Source of the DNA: Lepiota brunneoincarnata | Taxonomy: Eukaryota > Basidiomycota > Agaricomycetes > Agaricales > Agaricaceae | Direction: 5' to 3' | Assembly: GCA_023014365.1 (NCBI GenBank) | Contig: JAEBUN010000065.1 | Span: forward strand, 1 to 64,000 | DNA length: 64,000 nt | Shown: positions 34,414 through 45,868 of the stretch, in pieces | How positions within the stretch are numbered: position 1 is the first letter of the stretch | Layout: each line of letters begins with the position of its first letter | The notes under the pieces: generated by a model | Told to the model about the DNA's origin: nothing | The model's database searches: none | Seen by the model: only the letters and a program-made list of their open reading frames with translations | Made by a program: the position numbers and the translations under genes

Positions 34414-34735
34414 TGTTAGGGGAATAGGTGCACTGGAACCAAGTTGATATTCGGGTGCTGATTGCAATCAGCACACGTGCTACTTAAGTACAATAACAGT
34501 CTGTGCACAGACCAGGTAGCAAACACTACTTAGACTACCAGATATAATGTGTGCAAACAATATACAACAATATTAGAAATGTAATTGTACACAGGATTGG
34601 GCTCAGGGACAGGGGCGGCCAAAGGCTGAGGTTGGGCTTGGGTATTGGGCATCAGCTAGAGAGGCCAAGCCCAGACACCCAACCACAGGCCCCTAGACAT
34701 ATGTACCTTGCATAAGGGGGTGCAGTCCCCTTACA
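34414..34735 (-). repeat. C1 5' LTR
   Basis: 322-bp LTR, partner of 31041-31358. No obvious tRNA primer-binding site next to it. Confidence 0.9.
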
Positions 34736-34839
34736 GGATCTGTGTAATCAAAAACATATTACAGGGGGACTGTGTCTTTGAGCTTGGATGAAGGCAGGTA
34801 TATAAGGGGTGTTTGAGGTGGCAGGCTGAGGAGGTGGGG

Positions 34840-35500
34840 TGTTAGAGCTGGTGCGGGTCGGGACTGAAGCAGAGGGTTGGGGTGGTATCCTTGGTATAAG
34901 GTAACCGGGGGACAGGGTGAAGTCAGTATGTAGACTTTGGGACCGAGGTGGAGTACGTCGGGTGGGGGGTTGGACTTACGGCCTCAGCTTATGTGCTGTG
35001 CCCTCCTACTGTCCTAGTCCATATTTCAGGAAGTCAGAGCTGAAGCGGAGCGAGGCAGAAGAGAGGAGAGGATAGGGAACAGGGAGCTGGTCCGCTGCTC
35101 GATTCGATTATCAGACTGAGGAGTACAAGCCAAGTACCTACGGTATATATACTACTGGCCTTACGAACTATGACTCATACTGACTATGTGCGGAGTGAAG
35201 CAGAGACCGATCTAGTTACAAACGGATTACAAACGGATTACAAATGGAATGGAAACGGGTACAGGTATGGAGACTAATAACGTATCTTGACTACAGACGG
35301 GAAATGGAGACGGGGGTATGAGACACTGAGGGTCAGGTGACCACGGCACGTGTGGAGGTGGTCGCGTGATTGGGGCAGTGGGTTGCGGTCGGAGCAGGTC
35401 GGGGCCGAGTCGGAGGGCAGAGGGTTGTTGTGTGGAACACACATGGAGTCGAGAAGCCGAAGTTTAAATGATTAGACTCTGAGTTGGCATGGATATGACA
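34840..35500 (-). repeat. G4-A 3' LTR
   Basis: 661-bp LTR, TGTTAGAGCTGG...GGATATGACA. Confidence 0.95.
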
Positions 35501-35575
35501 GTGCCCCCCCTTTAGGGCCGAGCCTTGAGGCCCAAGGCGGTCTAGGCCGGGGCCCATCGGAAAGTTCCAGCAGGG

Positions 35576-35582
35576 TATAAAA
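35576..35582 (+). promoter_or_regulatory. TATA box of antisense gene
   Basis: GGGTATAAAAAC lies 56 nt upstream of the accessory gene ATG and is conserved in G4-B (62727-62733). It is in the internal region, not the LTR. Confidence 0.6.
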
Positions 35583-35631
35583 ACAGTGAACTGGTTCGAT
35601 TCCAAAAAACACAACTTGACCTCTTACTCCC

Positions 35632-36703
35632 ATGAGCAGACAACCCTCCCGACAACCGACCGCCGCGGAGCGCAAGGCGCAATTGTTGAGGGAGAAGGCG
35701 GAGCGAGAGGAGCGAGAGCAGCTGGAAATCGAGAGGCTGGAGGAGGAGGAGCAACGAGAGGAGGAGGAGCGGCAGCGGATGATAGCGCTGCGCCAGTGAC
35801 AAGCGGAGGAGCAGGCGAGAGAGCGTATGGTGGAAGATATCAGGCAGCAACAAGATGAGGCTGCCGAGGCAGAGCGTCGGGCGATTTGGGCCTGACTCGT
35901 CGCAACGACTATGGGGGCCTCGTCGAGCCGTCCGTCAGAAGAACTGATGCAGGTAGATACGGAGGAGTCGGATTCCGAATACACAGATAGGGACGAGGCG
36001 AGAGATGAGGAGGAGGAGGAGGAGGAGGCCTCTGGGGATTCAGGGGATAAGGGTAAGGGGAAGGCAAAGGCAAGGGCAGCCCCGCGACGGGGCCATGCGA
36101 ATGTATTCGGGGGTGAGAACCCCTGCTGGAGGTGCCAGCGAGACGAGGTCCCATGTGAGGTCGCCGGTGGGTAAGTCATTTTGAGGGTTTCCAGGCTACA
36201 TACATACTGATAGTTTTTTTAGTAACACCAGGAGTTGCTGTCGGTGCAGCAAAATGAAAAAACGGTGCGGGGGTCAAGAGGAGACGGAGCCGAGCGGGGC
36301 CGGGGGGATGTCGGGCCAACAATTTGAAGGTGAGTGAGGAGTTTCTGACTGCGAGGTTTGCTGACCAAATGATCCTGTAGAGCTGAAGCGACTTATCGAG
36401 GAGGGGCACCAGAAGGCCCTCAAGCGGGTCAATATCATGGAGGTGCGGCTTGCACAGGCCATCACTTGATTGGGGGAGAGGGTGGACAAGGTCGAGCTGA
36501 CGGCTGGCCGCTATGAACAGTTGCGGCATTGGGAGGCGCAGGTGGATGGTAACTGGTCGAGTAGGGGTATTACAGAGACGGAGGAGACAGAGGAGTCGGA
36601 GGAGTCGGAGAGCATCGGAGGCGTTTCAGAAGAGGAGGTGCGAGGTATGATGGAGGATGTGGCGGCGCCGCCCCGCACCTCTGGGAATGATACGGACAGG
36701 TAG
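35632..36703 (+). pseudogene. G4 antisense accessory gene: coiled coil plus Zn2Cys6-like module, three exons
   Basis: Exons 35632-36170, 36223-36329 and 36381-36703 join into one 323-codon frame; introns (52 and 51 nt) have GTAAGT/GTGAGT donors and TAG acceptors. The protein has a charged N-terminal coiled coil (REKAEREEREQLEIERLEEE), an acidic run, then CWRCQRDEVPC, split by intron 1 from CCRCSKMKKRC. Together these form CX2CX6C-X9-CX2CX6C, like a fungal Zn2Cys6 binuclear cluster but with the basic half second. A second helical segment and acidic tail follow. Three in-frame TGA codons (35797, 35893, 36467); two correspond to CAA in G4-B, so the ancestor was probably CGA. AATAAA follows at 36717. 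Confidence 0.75.
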
Positions 36704-36761
36704 TTGTACTTGTCCAATAAATTTTTTTGTTTCTTGGTGTGGTGGGTGGTCAGTGGAAAAT

Positions 36762-38330
36762 TCAGAGTGAATGGAGGGGGCCAGGCTTAGTGGGGTAAGA
36801 GGAATGGAAAGCCTCTACTAAATCTATGGCATGTTCAAGCTCAGTAGCCGGTAACCATGAAGACTCTTCTTTGGTGTCTTCATAACCTAACCAAATGACT
36901 TTGTAGAGAAGTTTGCATGCGCGGTGCCTGATCGATCTTTGAGTCGACGATGCGAGCGATTTCGTATTCTGGTTTGCCGTCGATAGAAACTGGCGCAGGT
37001 GGCTGGTTCCAATTCGGGCGGGTATGGTGTTAGGCATGGCCGGTTCGAGCATAGAAACATGGAAAACTGGGTGTACTCCACGCATGGAGTCAGGAAGTCG
37101 GAGGGTGAAGGAGTGGGTACCTGCTTGGGTGATGATCTCATAGGGTCCAAGGAACTTTTCGGAGAGCTTTTTGGAGGGACGGGTGGTGCGGAAGAACTGG
37201 GCTTTAACGAACACTTTTTGCCCAACCTGTTAGGGGAAGTAAGAGCACCGGAACCAAGTTGATATTTGGGTGGCGAATACAATCGACACCCACACTACTT
37301 ATATACATAGAGGCCTGCGCACAGACCGGGTAGCCAAACACTACGTAGCTACTAGAACATAACGTACGCAAACAATATACAAACAACGTCAGTCGCACGT
37401 GGGTTAGACTCGGGGATGGGGGTGGCCGAAGGCCGAGGCCGGGCTTAGGCATCGGGCATCGGCTAGAGAGGCCGAGCACGGATACCCAACCACAGACCCC
37501 TAGACGTACCTTGCGTAAGGGGATATAGTCCCCTTACACAACCTTGAAGTCTGGAGCCGGGAGACGGCGGGCGTCGGCGGAGGTCTGGTATCGTTGCTGG
37601 GCTAACGCTATTTCCGACTTCAAGGTGGTATGTAGGTCGTCGAGATCAACCGCAAAATGGCAGGGCCCGAGTGGAGGCGAGATCGCGTTCAGGATGAACC
37701 GTGATGTTCGGATGGTATCCTTTATTAGCGAAGAACGGGGAGATACCAGTGGTGGCACTAGGGGCGTTGTTGTAAGCAAACTCAGCTAGCAGGTAGTAAT
37801 TCGGACCAATTGTCCTGTTGGTAGTTACAATAGACCCGGAGATATTGTTCCAGGGTCTGGTTGGTGCGTTCTGTCTGTCCGTTGCCTTCTGGGTGGTAGC
37901 CCGAAGTGAAGTGTAGTTTCATGTCGAGGGCTTGTCCCAATGAGCGGAAGAAGTGAGAGACGAATTCAGAGCTGCGGTTGGAGGTAACATGTTCGGGTAC
38001 GCCATGCTTGGAGAAGACGTGGAGGACGAATAGGCGGGCGAGGTCGGAGGAGGTGACAGTATCGTAGGTGGGGATGAATAAGGATTGCTTGGTGAGTCTG
38101 TCGACTATTACTAGGATGGCATCGTAGCCGGAGGAGGCAGGGAGTTTCTCGATGAAGTCCATGGAGATTGAATTCCAAGGGCGTTCAGGGATGGGGAGTT
38201 GCTTGAGGAGACTGTAGGGGCGGTGGCACTGGGGTTTAGACCTCATACAGGTGACACAAGACTTACAGAAATCTTTGACAAAGGTGCGGACACTAGGCCA
38301 GGTGTATTCGCGCCGGATGAGTTCCAGCAT
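36762..38330 (-). pseudogene. G4 integrase with chromodomain (interrupted)
   Basis: Integrase core: zinc Cys pair CKSCVTC, SMDFIEKLPASSGYDAILVIVDRLTK with the first Asp, then HVTSNRSSEF where the second catalytic Asp is replaced by Asn, and Glu in GNGQTERTNQ. A frameshift at ~37780 and a 311-bp solo LTR at 37228 interrupt the C-terminal part. It resumes with a GPY/F-like segment (KFLGPYEIITQ) and a chromodomain (YKVIWLGYEDTKEESSWLP), stopping at 36762. That is 58 bp from the stop of the opposing accessory gene, so the two are convergent. Catalytically dead. Confidence 0.9.
37228..37538. repeat. Solo LTR, C1 family
   Basis: 311 bp, TGTTAGGGG...CCCCTTACA, with perfect CAACC duplication (37223-37227, 37539-37543) inside the G4 integrase gene. 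Confidence 0.95.
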
Positions 38331-38390
38331 TTTATTCTGACTGAAGTGGCCAGCTAGGACATGGTCATGCTTGTACTGGAGGACCTGAAG

Positions 38391-39912
38391 TCAGAGATTG
38401 TCGGCGTCAGGGACGTAGATTCTGTCGTCTAGGAGGAGGAAACCTTTATTGTTAACTGACCAACGGCCTTCTGGGCTGGCAAGATGGGCGGAGGCGATCG
38501 GATCCGCTGGTAGAGCGGCGAGGATATTGCGGTGTAGTTGGTCGAGATCCATGACTACAGCTGCGCAAAGGGAAGGGGCGTAAAGAGTGGTGGCACGGAC
38601 AGAGGCCGTGAGCTGTTCATGAGTGAACACAGGCCGGAAGTTGTGCGGGTTGACTGATGCATAGTCGCTATTCCCCCCTTTAGGGTAGACGTCCCATCGT
38701 CTAGTTAGGGTGTCAGGCTTGGTGCCGAGGCGGCCAGGTCGGAACCTGGATGATGAGGTGGAATTGGGATAGGAACTTGGACCAACGAGCTTGGCGGCGA
38801 GTAAGGATCTTGGTGGTGCAGAAGTACTTCGAGGTTTTTGTGGTCGGTGACTACATCAATAGTGAGAGGGGCACCCTCAAGATAGTGCCGCCAGATATGA
38901 AAAGCCTCGAATATCGCCAGGAGTTCCTTGTCGTGGGTGTCATAATTAAGTTCGGCTGTGTTAAAGGTGCGGGAATGGAATGCAACAGGGTGAACCTCAC
39001 CTGTCATCGGTGATGATAGAGAGGATAGCCGCAAGGGCGTAGTCGGAGGCGTCGGTCTCGACAATGATCTGAGCGTTGGGGGCCCAAGGAGTGAGGATGG
39101 GGGTGGATATGAATGCTTCTTTCAAGGAACTGAAGGCTTCACGGCATTCGTCAGTGAAATTCCATTTCATGTCTTTGCGGGTGAGGTGAGTGAGCGGAAC
39201 GACGATGTCGGAGTAACCATGAATGAAGCGATGGTAAAAATTGGTGAAACCTAAGAAGGACTGGATGTCCTTGACTTTCTTGGGTTCCGGCCACTCCTGG
39301 ATGGTCTTGACCTTAGATTGGTCCATTCGGAGACCGTCGGGGGAAAGAATGTAGCCGAGATATTCCACTGTGTCAGAGTGGAACTGGCATTTGTCGGGGT
39401 GGGCGTATAGGCCATGTTGTCGGAGCCGCTTAAGGACCTCCTTGACTTGGTCACAATGGATACTATGATTGTCAGAGTATATCAGGATGTCGTCAAGATA
39501 GATGGTAACGCAGACGTCGAGCATGTCCTTGAATATACAGTATCGTTCATGAACCGCTGGAAAGTGGCAGGGGCGTTGGTGAGGCCGAAAGGCATAACCA
39601 TCCATTCGAAGGAGCCAGTAGCGGGTCCGAAAGGCGGTCTTCCATTCGTCGCCATCAGCAACGCGGACAAGATGGTAGGCATGACTGGAGGTCGATTTTG
39701 GTATATACGTGGGCTTTGCGAGGGGAGTCTAAGAGGTCGGAGATGAGCGGAAGGGGGTAGCGGTCCTTCTTGGTAATACGGTTGAGACCTCTAAAATCAA
39801 CACATAAGCGGAGGGAGCCGTCCTTTTTCTTGACGAAGAGGACTGGGGCTCCATGAGGAGAAGTGGAAGGGCGAATGAAACCAATGGACAAATGTTCAGT
39901 TAATAAAATCAC
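38391..39912 (-). pseudogene. G4 reverse transcriptase and RNase H
   Basis: RT blocks in three frame pieces: [57 protein letters not shown] (intact YLDD box), FLGFTNFYHRFI. RNase H follows: IIVETDASDYALAAIL, FHSRTFNTAELNYDTHDKEL and TDHKNLEVL. The spacer to integrase is at 38391-38630. Frameshifts at ~39655, ~39600 and ~39000. Confidence 0.93.
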
Positions 39913-39984
39913 AGTAGAGCTCCAAGCTCTGATTGTGAAAGGGAATAAATGGTACCGACCGGAGGTTGACCACCGTCCTCTAGG

Positions 39985-40857
39985 TTAATCTGGAGGTCGT
40001 AAGGGCAGTGTGGAGCTGAGTGTGTCAGCACGCGATTTACTGAAAACATCAGCAAACTCATGGTATTCCTCGGGGATGGACGAGAGGTCAGCCGGGTCTT
40101 CGGAGACAGAAGAGGACGCGGCCGATGCGGAGGCGGCGGAGAGATTGATTCGGAATTGTTGGGAGCCAGGGAGCTTGGCAGCGCGGATAAAGGCAGGAGT
40201 GTTTATCAGGGATATGTGCGGTTTTGCAAGGGGGACAGATTGGGACGAGGTCCCGGACAGGGGTGGTGAACCTAGGTCAGGAGTGTCAGGGGTGGCCATA
40301 GGCGGGGCCGATGTGGGTGCAACGCAGGTAGGGACGGAAGCAGGATTCTCGAGTAGGGATGGCCGGAAAGTGATACTGCCCAAAGCCCAGTCAATCAACG
40401 GATTGTAGCGGGTGAGCCAGTTATGTCCTAAGACCACAGAACAGGAAGAGTCGAGCCGGGTGACATAAGTGTCCAAGATAATAGATTCACCGGAGGGGAA
40501 AGATACAGGCAGTTGCGCAAGCTCCGTAATGTAGGCATTTGAGGTCCCGTCAAATAACCGAAGTTCAATAGCCGGGATGGACGAGGTTGGAATACTATGA
40601 GAACGAACAAAAGATGAGTCCACAAAACAGTGAGTAGAACCACTATCAACAAGAGCTTTGAAAGGAGAAAGAGAAGAGAAATCAGAACTAACTACATTGT
40701 CCATTGTAGAAATCGGGTCTGAAGTGGAGAGTACGGAAGCGGAAACAGAAGATAAAGAAGTAACTACAGGAGAAGTTAATGTAATATGAAAAGAGTTCAG
40801 GTCGGAAAGAGCAGGACGCATTGAGACGGAAACTCTCTGGGGCACAGCAGAGTTCAA
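39985..40857 (-). CDS. G4 protease region
   Basis: Open 290-codon frame with the retropepsin active site [17 protein letters not shown] and the downstream [15 protein letters not shown] motif usual between protease and RT. A frameshift separates it from RT at ~39985 and from gag upstream. Confidence 0.85.
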   Translation of the reverse strand: MNSAVPQRVSVSMRPALSDLNSFHITLTSPVVTSLSSVSASVLSTSDPISTMDNVVSSDFSSLSPFKALVDSGSTHCFVDSSFVRSHSIPTSSIPAIELRLFDGTSNAYITELAQLPVSFPSGESIILDTYVTRLDSSCSVVLGHNWLTRYNPLIDWALGSITFRPSLLENPASVPTCVAPTSAPPMATPDTPDLGSPPLSGTSSQSVPLAKPHISLINTPAFIRAAKLPGSQQFRINLSAASASAASSSVSEDPADLSSIPEEYHEFADVFSKSRADTLSSTLPLRPPD

Positions 40858-41062
40858 TGCGATCCTCAGTCTGTGCAGAGGCCTGAGGACCGCCGACTAT
40901 TTTTCCGAGCTTGGGAGAGTCGGCGCGTCTGTCTCGGGAAGCTGAGCCTGTCGGCCTTTAGCCTTGGCATCAGGGAATTTCTTCTTGTCACAGTTGGCAG
41001 CCCTGTGATTGGGATCTGCACAGACAAGGCAGAGGTTATTGTCAAAATGTCGTTGACGTTCC

Positions 41063-42300
41063 TCAGGGGGTTAATTTACCGTCCTTACCAAGTTTACTAG
41101 TAAGGTCGGATTTGGGCGGGGCCGATTTCTGACCGGCGGGCGGATTGGGCGGATTGCCCTTGAAGTTATTGTTGGGGGTGCTGCCTCTGTTATTATTGGC
41201 AGGCTTGGCAGCAGGTTGCGGGTTAGTCGAGGTGGAAGGGGATGGGTTACCTCCAGGTTTCCTAGAGGTGGTCAGGTCCGAAGTGGCTTTGGCACGGGCC
41301 TTCTCGTGTTGGCGCTCCCAGTAGCGAGCATCGATCTTCATTGCTGCTGCTCGCATTTCGATGAAGGTGTCGGGCTTGCCGTCGGGCTGATTGGACAGGA
41401 TGTCCTGGATGCGGTCAGGGAGGCCCTTGTAGTAGTGGTGACAAAATACTTCATCACCCCAGCGGAGTTGGCCAGCTAGGCGGAGAAAGTTGACGTTGTA
41501 GACGGCGATCTTCTTGTCGTAGCGCATTCGGAGGGAGTCAAGCTGCTCAGCAGCTTCTCCGGTCAGATCTGCGGGACCGAAATTGGTCTGCAGTTCCAGG
41601 GTGAACTGGTCCCAGTCCTCGATCCAGTCGTGTATTATTCCATGGTTGTCAGCCTCGTCGAGGCTGATTTCGAAGTGTTGCTGTGCCATGCCTGTGAGGT
41701 ATGTCAACGCGAAGTTGACCTTGGTGGTGGGGATAGCGAACTGGGCCGGGTTAGTACGGAAATAGAGCCGACATTGGAAGAGGAAGGGTTTGAGTTTGGC
41801 AGGGTCGGAACCTGTAAAGATGTCAGGTTCGTGAGCTTTGGTCCGGGGAGATCGAGGAGGCTGTGGGGCTTGAGAGTTCCCACGGCCGTCCATTTGATCG
41901 GCTATGCATTGGAAAACTCGGAGTATGAGTCTATCATGGTCATCTTGGGTGTTGCCAGGTGGGATGTTGTTGTTGTTGTCGCCATTGTCTGATGGTTTGT
42001 CGTCGCCTGGGGGCCCATCCCCATTGTCAGGATTGTCGTCAGGGTCACCAGGGTCACTGGGATCAGGATTGGGGTCGGGGCCCTCGTCAGGACCGTCGGG
42101 AGTCCGAAATAACGAAGGTTGGATATCTTCAGAGAAGCGGTCGGGAGTCGATGGTGCGACCGATTGTAGACGAGAGTGAGGAGCCCTCAGGGAGTTGGGT
42201 TGCAGTTCTTCGGAAAGGGGTTGTCGAGCGACACGTCTACTACAGGCGAACAGCCGGGGACACGAGAGTGCGGGTACAGGTAACTGTTCGAGAGACCATG
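41063..42300 (-). CDS. G4 Gag
   Basis: Frame open from ~42300; the first in-frame ATG seen is 41893 (MDGRGNSQAPQ). An acidic Pro/Asp/Asn-rich N-terminal part is followed by a capsid domain (LKPFLFQCRLYFRTNPAQF, VNFALTYLTGMAQQHFE, YYKGLPDRIQDIL), a basic linker, and after a one-base shift at ~41066 a zinc knuckle CLVCADPNHRAANC (CX2CX4HX4C). The shift is one extra C after LTP. Confidence 0.88.
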
Positions 42301-42354
42301 GTTAGAAGGGATCAGAAAATGTGATGGACAGGAGGAGTGTGAGTCTGATAATAC

Positions 42355-43015
42355 TGTTAGAGCCGGTGCAGGTCGGGACCGAAGCGGAGGGTCGGGGTGG
42401 TATCCTTGGTATAAGGTAACCAGGGACAGGGCAAAGTCAGTACATAGACTTTGGGACCGAGGCGGAGTACGTCAGGCGGGGGGTTGGACTTACGGCCTCA
42501 GCTTATGTGCTGTGCCCTCCTACTGTCCTAGTCCATATTTCAGGAAGTCAGAGCCGAAGCGGAGCGAGGCAGAAGAGAGGAGAGGATAGGGAACAGGGAG
42601 CTGGTCCACTGCTCGATTCGATTATCAGACTGAGGAGTACAAGCCAAGTACCTATGGTATATATACTACTGGCCTTACAAACTATGACTCGTACTGACTA
42701 CGTGCGGAGCAAAGCAGAGACCGATCTAGTTACAAACGGATTACAAACGGATTACGAATGGAATGGAAATGGGTACAGGTATGGAGACTAATAATGTATC
42801 TTGACTATGGACAGGAAATGGAGACAGGGGTATGAGACACCAAGGGTCAGGTGACCACGGCACGTGTGGAGGTGGTTGCGTGATTGGGGCAGTGGGTTGC
42901 GGTCGGAGCAGGTCGGGGCCGAGTCAGGAGGGCAGAGGGTTGTTGTGTGGAACACATGTGGAGTCGAGAAGCCGAAGTTTAAATGATTAGACTCTGAGTT
43001 GGCATGGATATGACA
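42355..43015 (-). repeat. G4-A 5' LTR
   Basis: 661-bp LTR followed on the coding strand by GTATTATCAGACTCAC; no TGG-type primer-binding site is apparent. Confidence 0.95.
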
Positions 43016-44484
43016 TGGGGACAGTAAGGCAGTAGGCAGAAACAGGCTCAATTCTCCTTTGATAAATTCAATAGATGAGTCTAAGGGTAACAGGGAGTGG
43101 GTGTAATGATTTGATCCATGGGAGGAGGTGTGATTTGGGATGTAAGCAAGAGCAGATTGGGGGTGAATGTTGGTGTTGGTTTGATTCATGTTTTTAATGT
43201 ACAGTGGCATCCAAAAGTATTGCACTGTCACATGACCAATGGTGTTGCGCTGCAAAATCATTTCATTTGTGAAATCACTAGCTAATAAAGTAACTAACTC
43301 TCCATTACCAAATAATATCAGTATATGGCCATGGTCAGACACTGGGTGTGAGAGATTTAGAGTACTATCTAAAATATGTGAAGGTGGACATCTCAGAAAC
43401 AGAACCAGAACACCCAGACAAGTAAAAAGTGATGTTAACTAACTTATTGGTGACAAGGCTATGGAAGAATGACTCTGGTATGAATGTACCCAAGCATTGT
43501 ATCTGATACCATGTTAACTAAGATATTAGTTAAGATACTCATGACTGCACAAAAGACCCATTTCTTCACCTCTGCCCTAGAAAGCAGACGAGTTGCAACA
43601 CCTATGTCATCCGGATGGTACCTAGTCATAATAACAGGTCTGGGAGTGAATCTTGACAAAAGAATGTAGGGATTAGCTAATGCCCTGACAAGAATGTCCC
43701 CTTGGAATGGTTCTGATGATATTGAAACCTAAGGGATCAAATGGGGGTATCCCAGAGGGTACTCAGGGAAGGATGCCCCCTCATAGAAACAAAAAGAGAT
43801 CAGAAATGATGAACTAGAAAATGAAGATTGATAATAATAGAATAAGCTAATTAATTCTAGTGTTAGTCTACTACCTGAAGACTATGGAAGTGGACTTTAG
43901 AACATTAGGGTTGAGAAACTCAGGTGTGGAGAGTCTGAGAATAAAAACCAATAGATAAATGTTAGCAAGGAAACTCGCTAACCTGGCTGGCTGTGATATA
44001 AATAGCCAGGCGCCTAGGGAGCAAGTCCCTGAGAGCAAATTGATGTCACTGATATCAGAACTCCTAGAATGATGCTCCTAAATGATGAGGAGACAATAAA
44101 ATGATGAAGCTGAAGGCTTGTTTCAGGTATACCCATAAGTTAATTGTATATTGTTATAAAGAGGCAAGAAACTGCTTGCCTATTTCCCCCCCTGATTGTA
44201 TGGTTGATTAGGATAGGAATATAAAGCAATTTTACACAATTTTCTTCGGTCATAGACCACCAGAGACTTAAAGAGTTCTACTCTTTAAAAACCAGACCCT
44301 TTGAAATGATTGAGATATTGACAGACCCTTCTGCTTGACTTGAGAATTGAATACGAGTTGCTACGCCTCTTCTGTTCTTAAGTAGAAAGTTCACTAACTT
44401 CCATTTCTTTGGGTTCCTCTTAGAGGCCTTGCCTCAGAAGTATACCATTGAATTGTAGAGCTGTTTAATTGAGAAGCAAACATA

Positions 44485-44870
44485 GTATGCTAGGGCCCGT
44501 TGAAAACACTGTCCACTAGGTCTATCTAGTTTAAAGATACTTACTGCAGGAGCTTGCTAGAAGCCTGTCTCACTGAGTAGTATAAAGTTTTATTGCATTG
44601 TTCAGAAGCTGTAGTGTGCTAGGGCCTGTTAGATAACGCCATCCGCTAGGCCTACTAGCTTAAAGACACTTACTGCAGGAGCTTGTCAAAAGCCTGTCTC
44701 GCTGGGTAGTGTAAATTTACAGTATTGTCAAGAGAAAAGGACATAGTACGCTAGGGCCCATTAGAACACATTGTCTGCTAGGTCTACAGAGGTTCACTGA
44801 TTGCAAAAGCTTGCGTTTTGCCTGACTTATTGAATCATGAAGATATTAGTTAACATATTATATAGTAACG
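44485..44870. repeat. Three ~130-bp tandem units
   Basis: Units begin GTRYGCTAGGGCC at 44485, 44614 and 44746 and share CCGCTAGGYCTA, ACTTACTGCAGGAGCTTG and AAGCCTGTCTC landmarks. The third is degraded. Confidence 0.8.
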
Positions 44871-45085
44871 ACCGTCAAAGTTCCCATTGTATTCAGATAG
44901 AACAACTGTTTGTCTAGTTGGAGACTAAGAGAATAACTTACCAAGACCCTAAAAACACTAGAATTGAATATATTTCTGGAGATCTGTGACAACCTCTCCC
45001 CCATGAACTTATAAAGTTGGAATTAGCAAACCTGTTAACAAACTTCATTTTCGATCTTGTAAAGTAATCTGCATTTCAATGGATC

Positions 45086-45868
45086 AATTCTCTCTCATTC
45101 TTCAAGATCATTGTTGTTTCATCCATAAATTATATTGACAGAGAGCTCTGACTTGAAAAGGAGAAATTTAGATTCATCAGAGAAAATTACCTTCTTCCAA
45201 TCATCTACTGTCCAATCAGAATGCTGGCATACCCATGCAAGTCACTTCTTCTGATTGATTGGAGAAATGTAGGGACAGGGCCTCCTGACTTGGCATATCA
45301 ATCCTTTCTCCTTTAGGGAGCATGCTACTATTTGGCGTGACACACCCAGGAAGGTGGTTTTAGCCAATTCAGTTGCATTGAATACCTCTGTTTGGACAAG
45401 AAGCTGGGCCCCAACTCACACTTAGTGCTCATCCAGCTTTCAAGGGTGACTGGATTTGGGCCTGACATAATATGGATCTTCAGTTTTGGAGAATCTGTTG
45501 AGTACATGGCTGACAGTAGAGTGGTAGATACTGATCCTTGACCCAATCTGTCTATGGGTCATCCCAGAAGACCAGAGTTCAACAATGCAAGCAACTTTAG
45601 ATGGGGAAGTATAGACCATGGTGTAATAAGGCTGAATGATGCAAAAAACTTGAGGTTTGTTCACTCTGGCTTCGTCTATATAGCTTCAAAGGTGATTGAA
45701 CTTAGATGTCCAAAAGAAATGCACCATAGGTGTGGCACTAAAACATGAATTTTATTCCTAGAATACATTATACAGCAAAGTTTCATTGCCATGATGATTC
45801 CTTGTGTCCTGGAGCATGAAATGGCATACTTTGTTTCATGTCAAGTGTTACATGAAATAGATAAGCAA
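45086..45868 (-). pseudogene. Tc1 transposase, N-terminal half (deleted copy)
   Basis: Same gene as the intact copy at 48807-49880: SPSKVACIVELWSSGMTHRQIG and HHSTV-like helix-turn-helix region, in two frames. The sequence jumps from the middle of the transposase (TTTTCAAGTCAGAG) to the 3' flank (CTCTCTGTCAATATAATTT), deleting ~730 bp at a short AGAG/CTCT junction. Confidence 0.85.

Larger units (their letters stand above)
31041..34735 (-). mobile_element. Non-autonomous LTR element C1 with KH-domain Gag
   Basis: LTRs at 31041-31358 and 34414-34735 (TGTTAGGGG...CCCCTTACA), perfect 5-bp duplication GGATC (31036-31040, 34736-34740). The coding strand is minus: a purine tract AAGAGGGGGCTGG precedes the 3' LTR at 31359. 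The interior, after removing a 1.77-kb G2 LTR insertion, is only ~1.3 kb and holds one Gag-like ORF. No protease, RT or integrase is present, so mobilisation would need helper proteins. Confidence 0.9.
34840..43015 (-). mobile_element. Ty3/gypsy chromovirus-like element G4-A with antisense accessory gene
   Basis: Complete element: LTRs 34840-35500 and 42355-43015 (661 bp each), perfect TGGGG duplication (34835-34839, 43016-43020). The minus strand encodes gag, protease, RT, RNase H and integrase with chromodomain (36762-42300). A purine tract (AAAGGGGGGG) precedes the 3' LTR at 35501. Between integrase and that LTR lies a spliced gene on the opposite strand. It is inserted in the G3 array and itself hit by a solo LTR at 37228-37538. 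Moderate CpG loss; pol frames are broken. Confidence 0.93.

Noticed and set aside
35690..36050. Glu/Arg-rich minus-strand and out-of-frame ORFs (for example 35472-36179) as genes
   Set aside because: They are shadows of the GAG-repeat coiled-coil exons of the antisense gene; the plus-strand spliced frame explains the region.
36171..36222. Stop of the antisense gene directly after CEVAGG
   Set aside because: The stop lies in a canonical GT-AG intron; splicing restores frame and completes the second cysteine half, and the same splice sites exist in G4-B.
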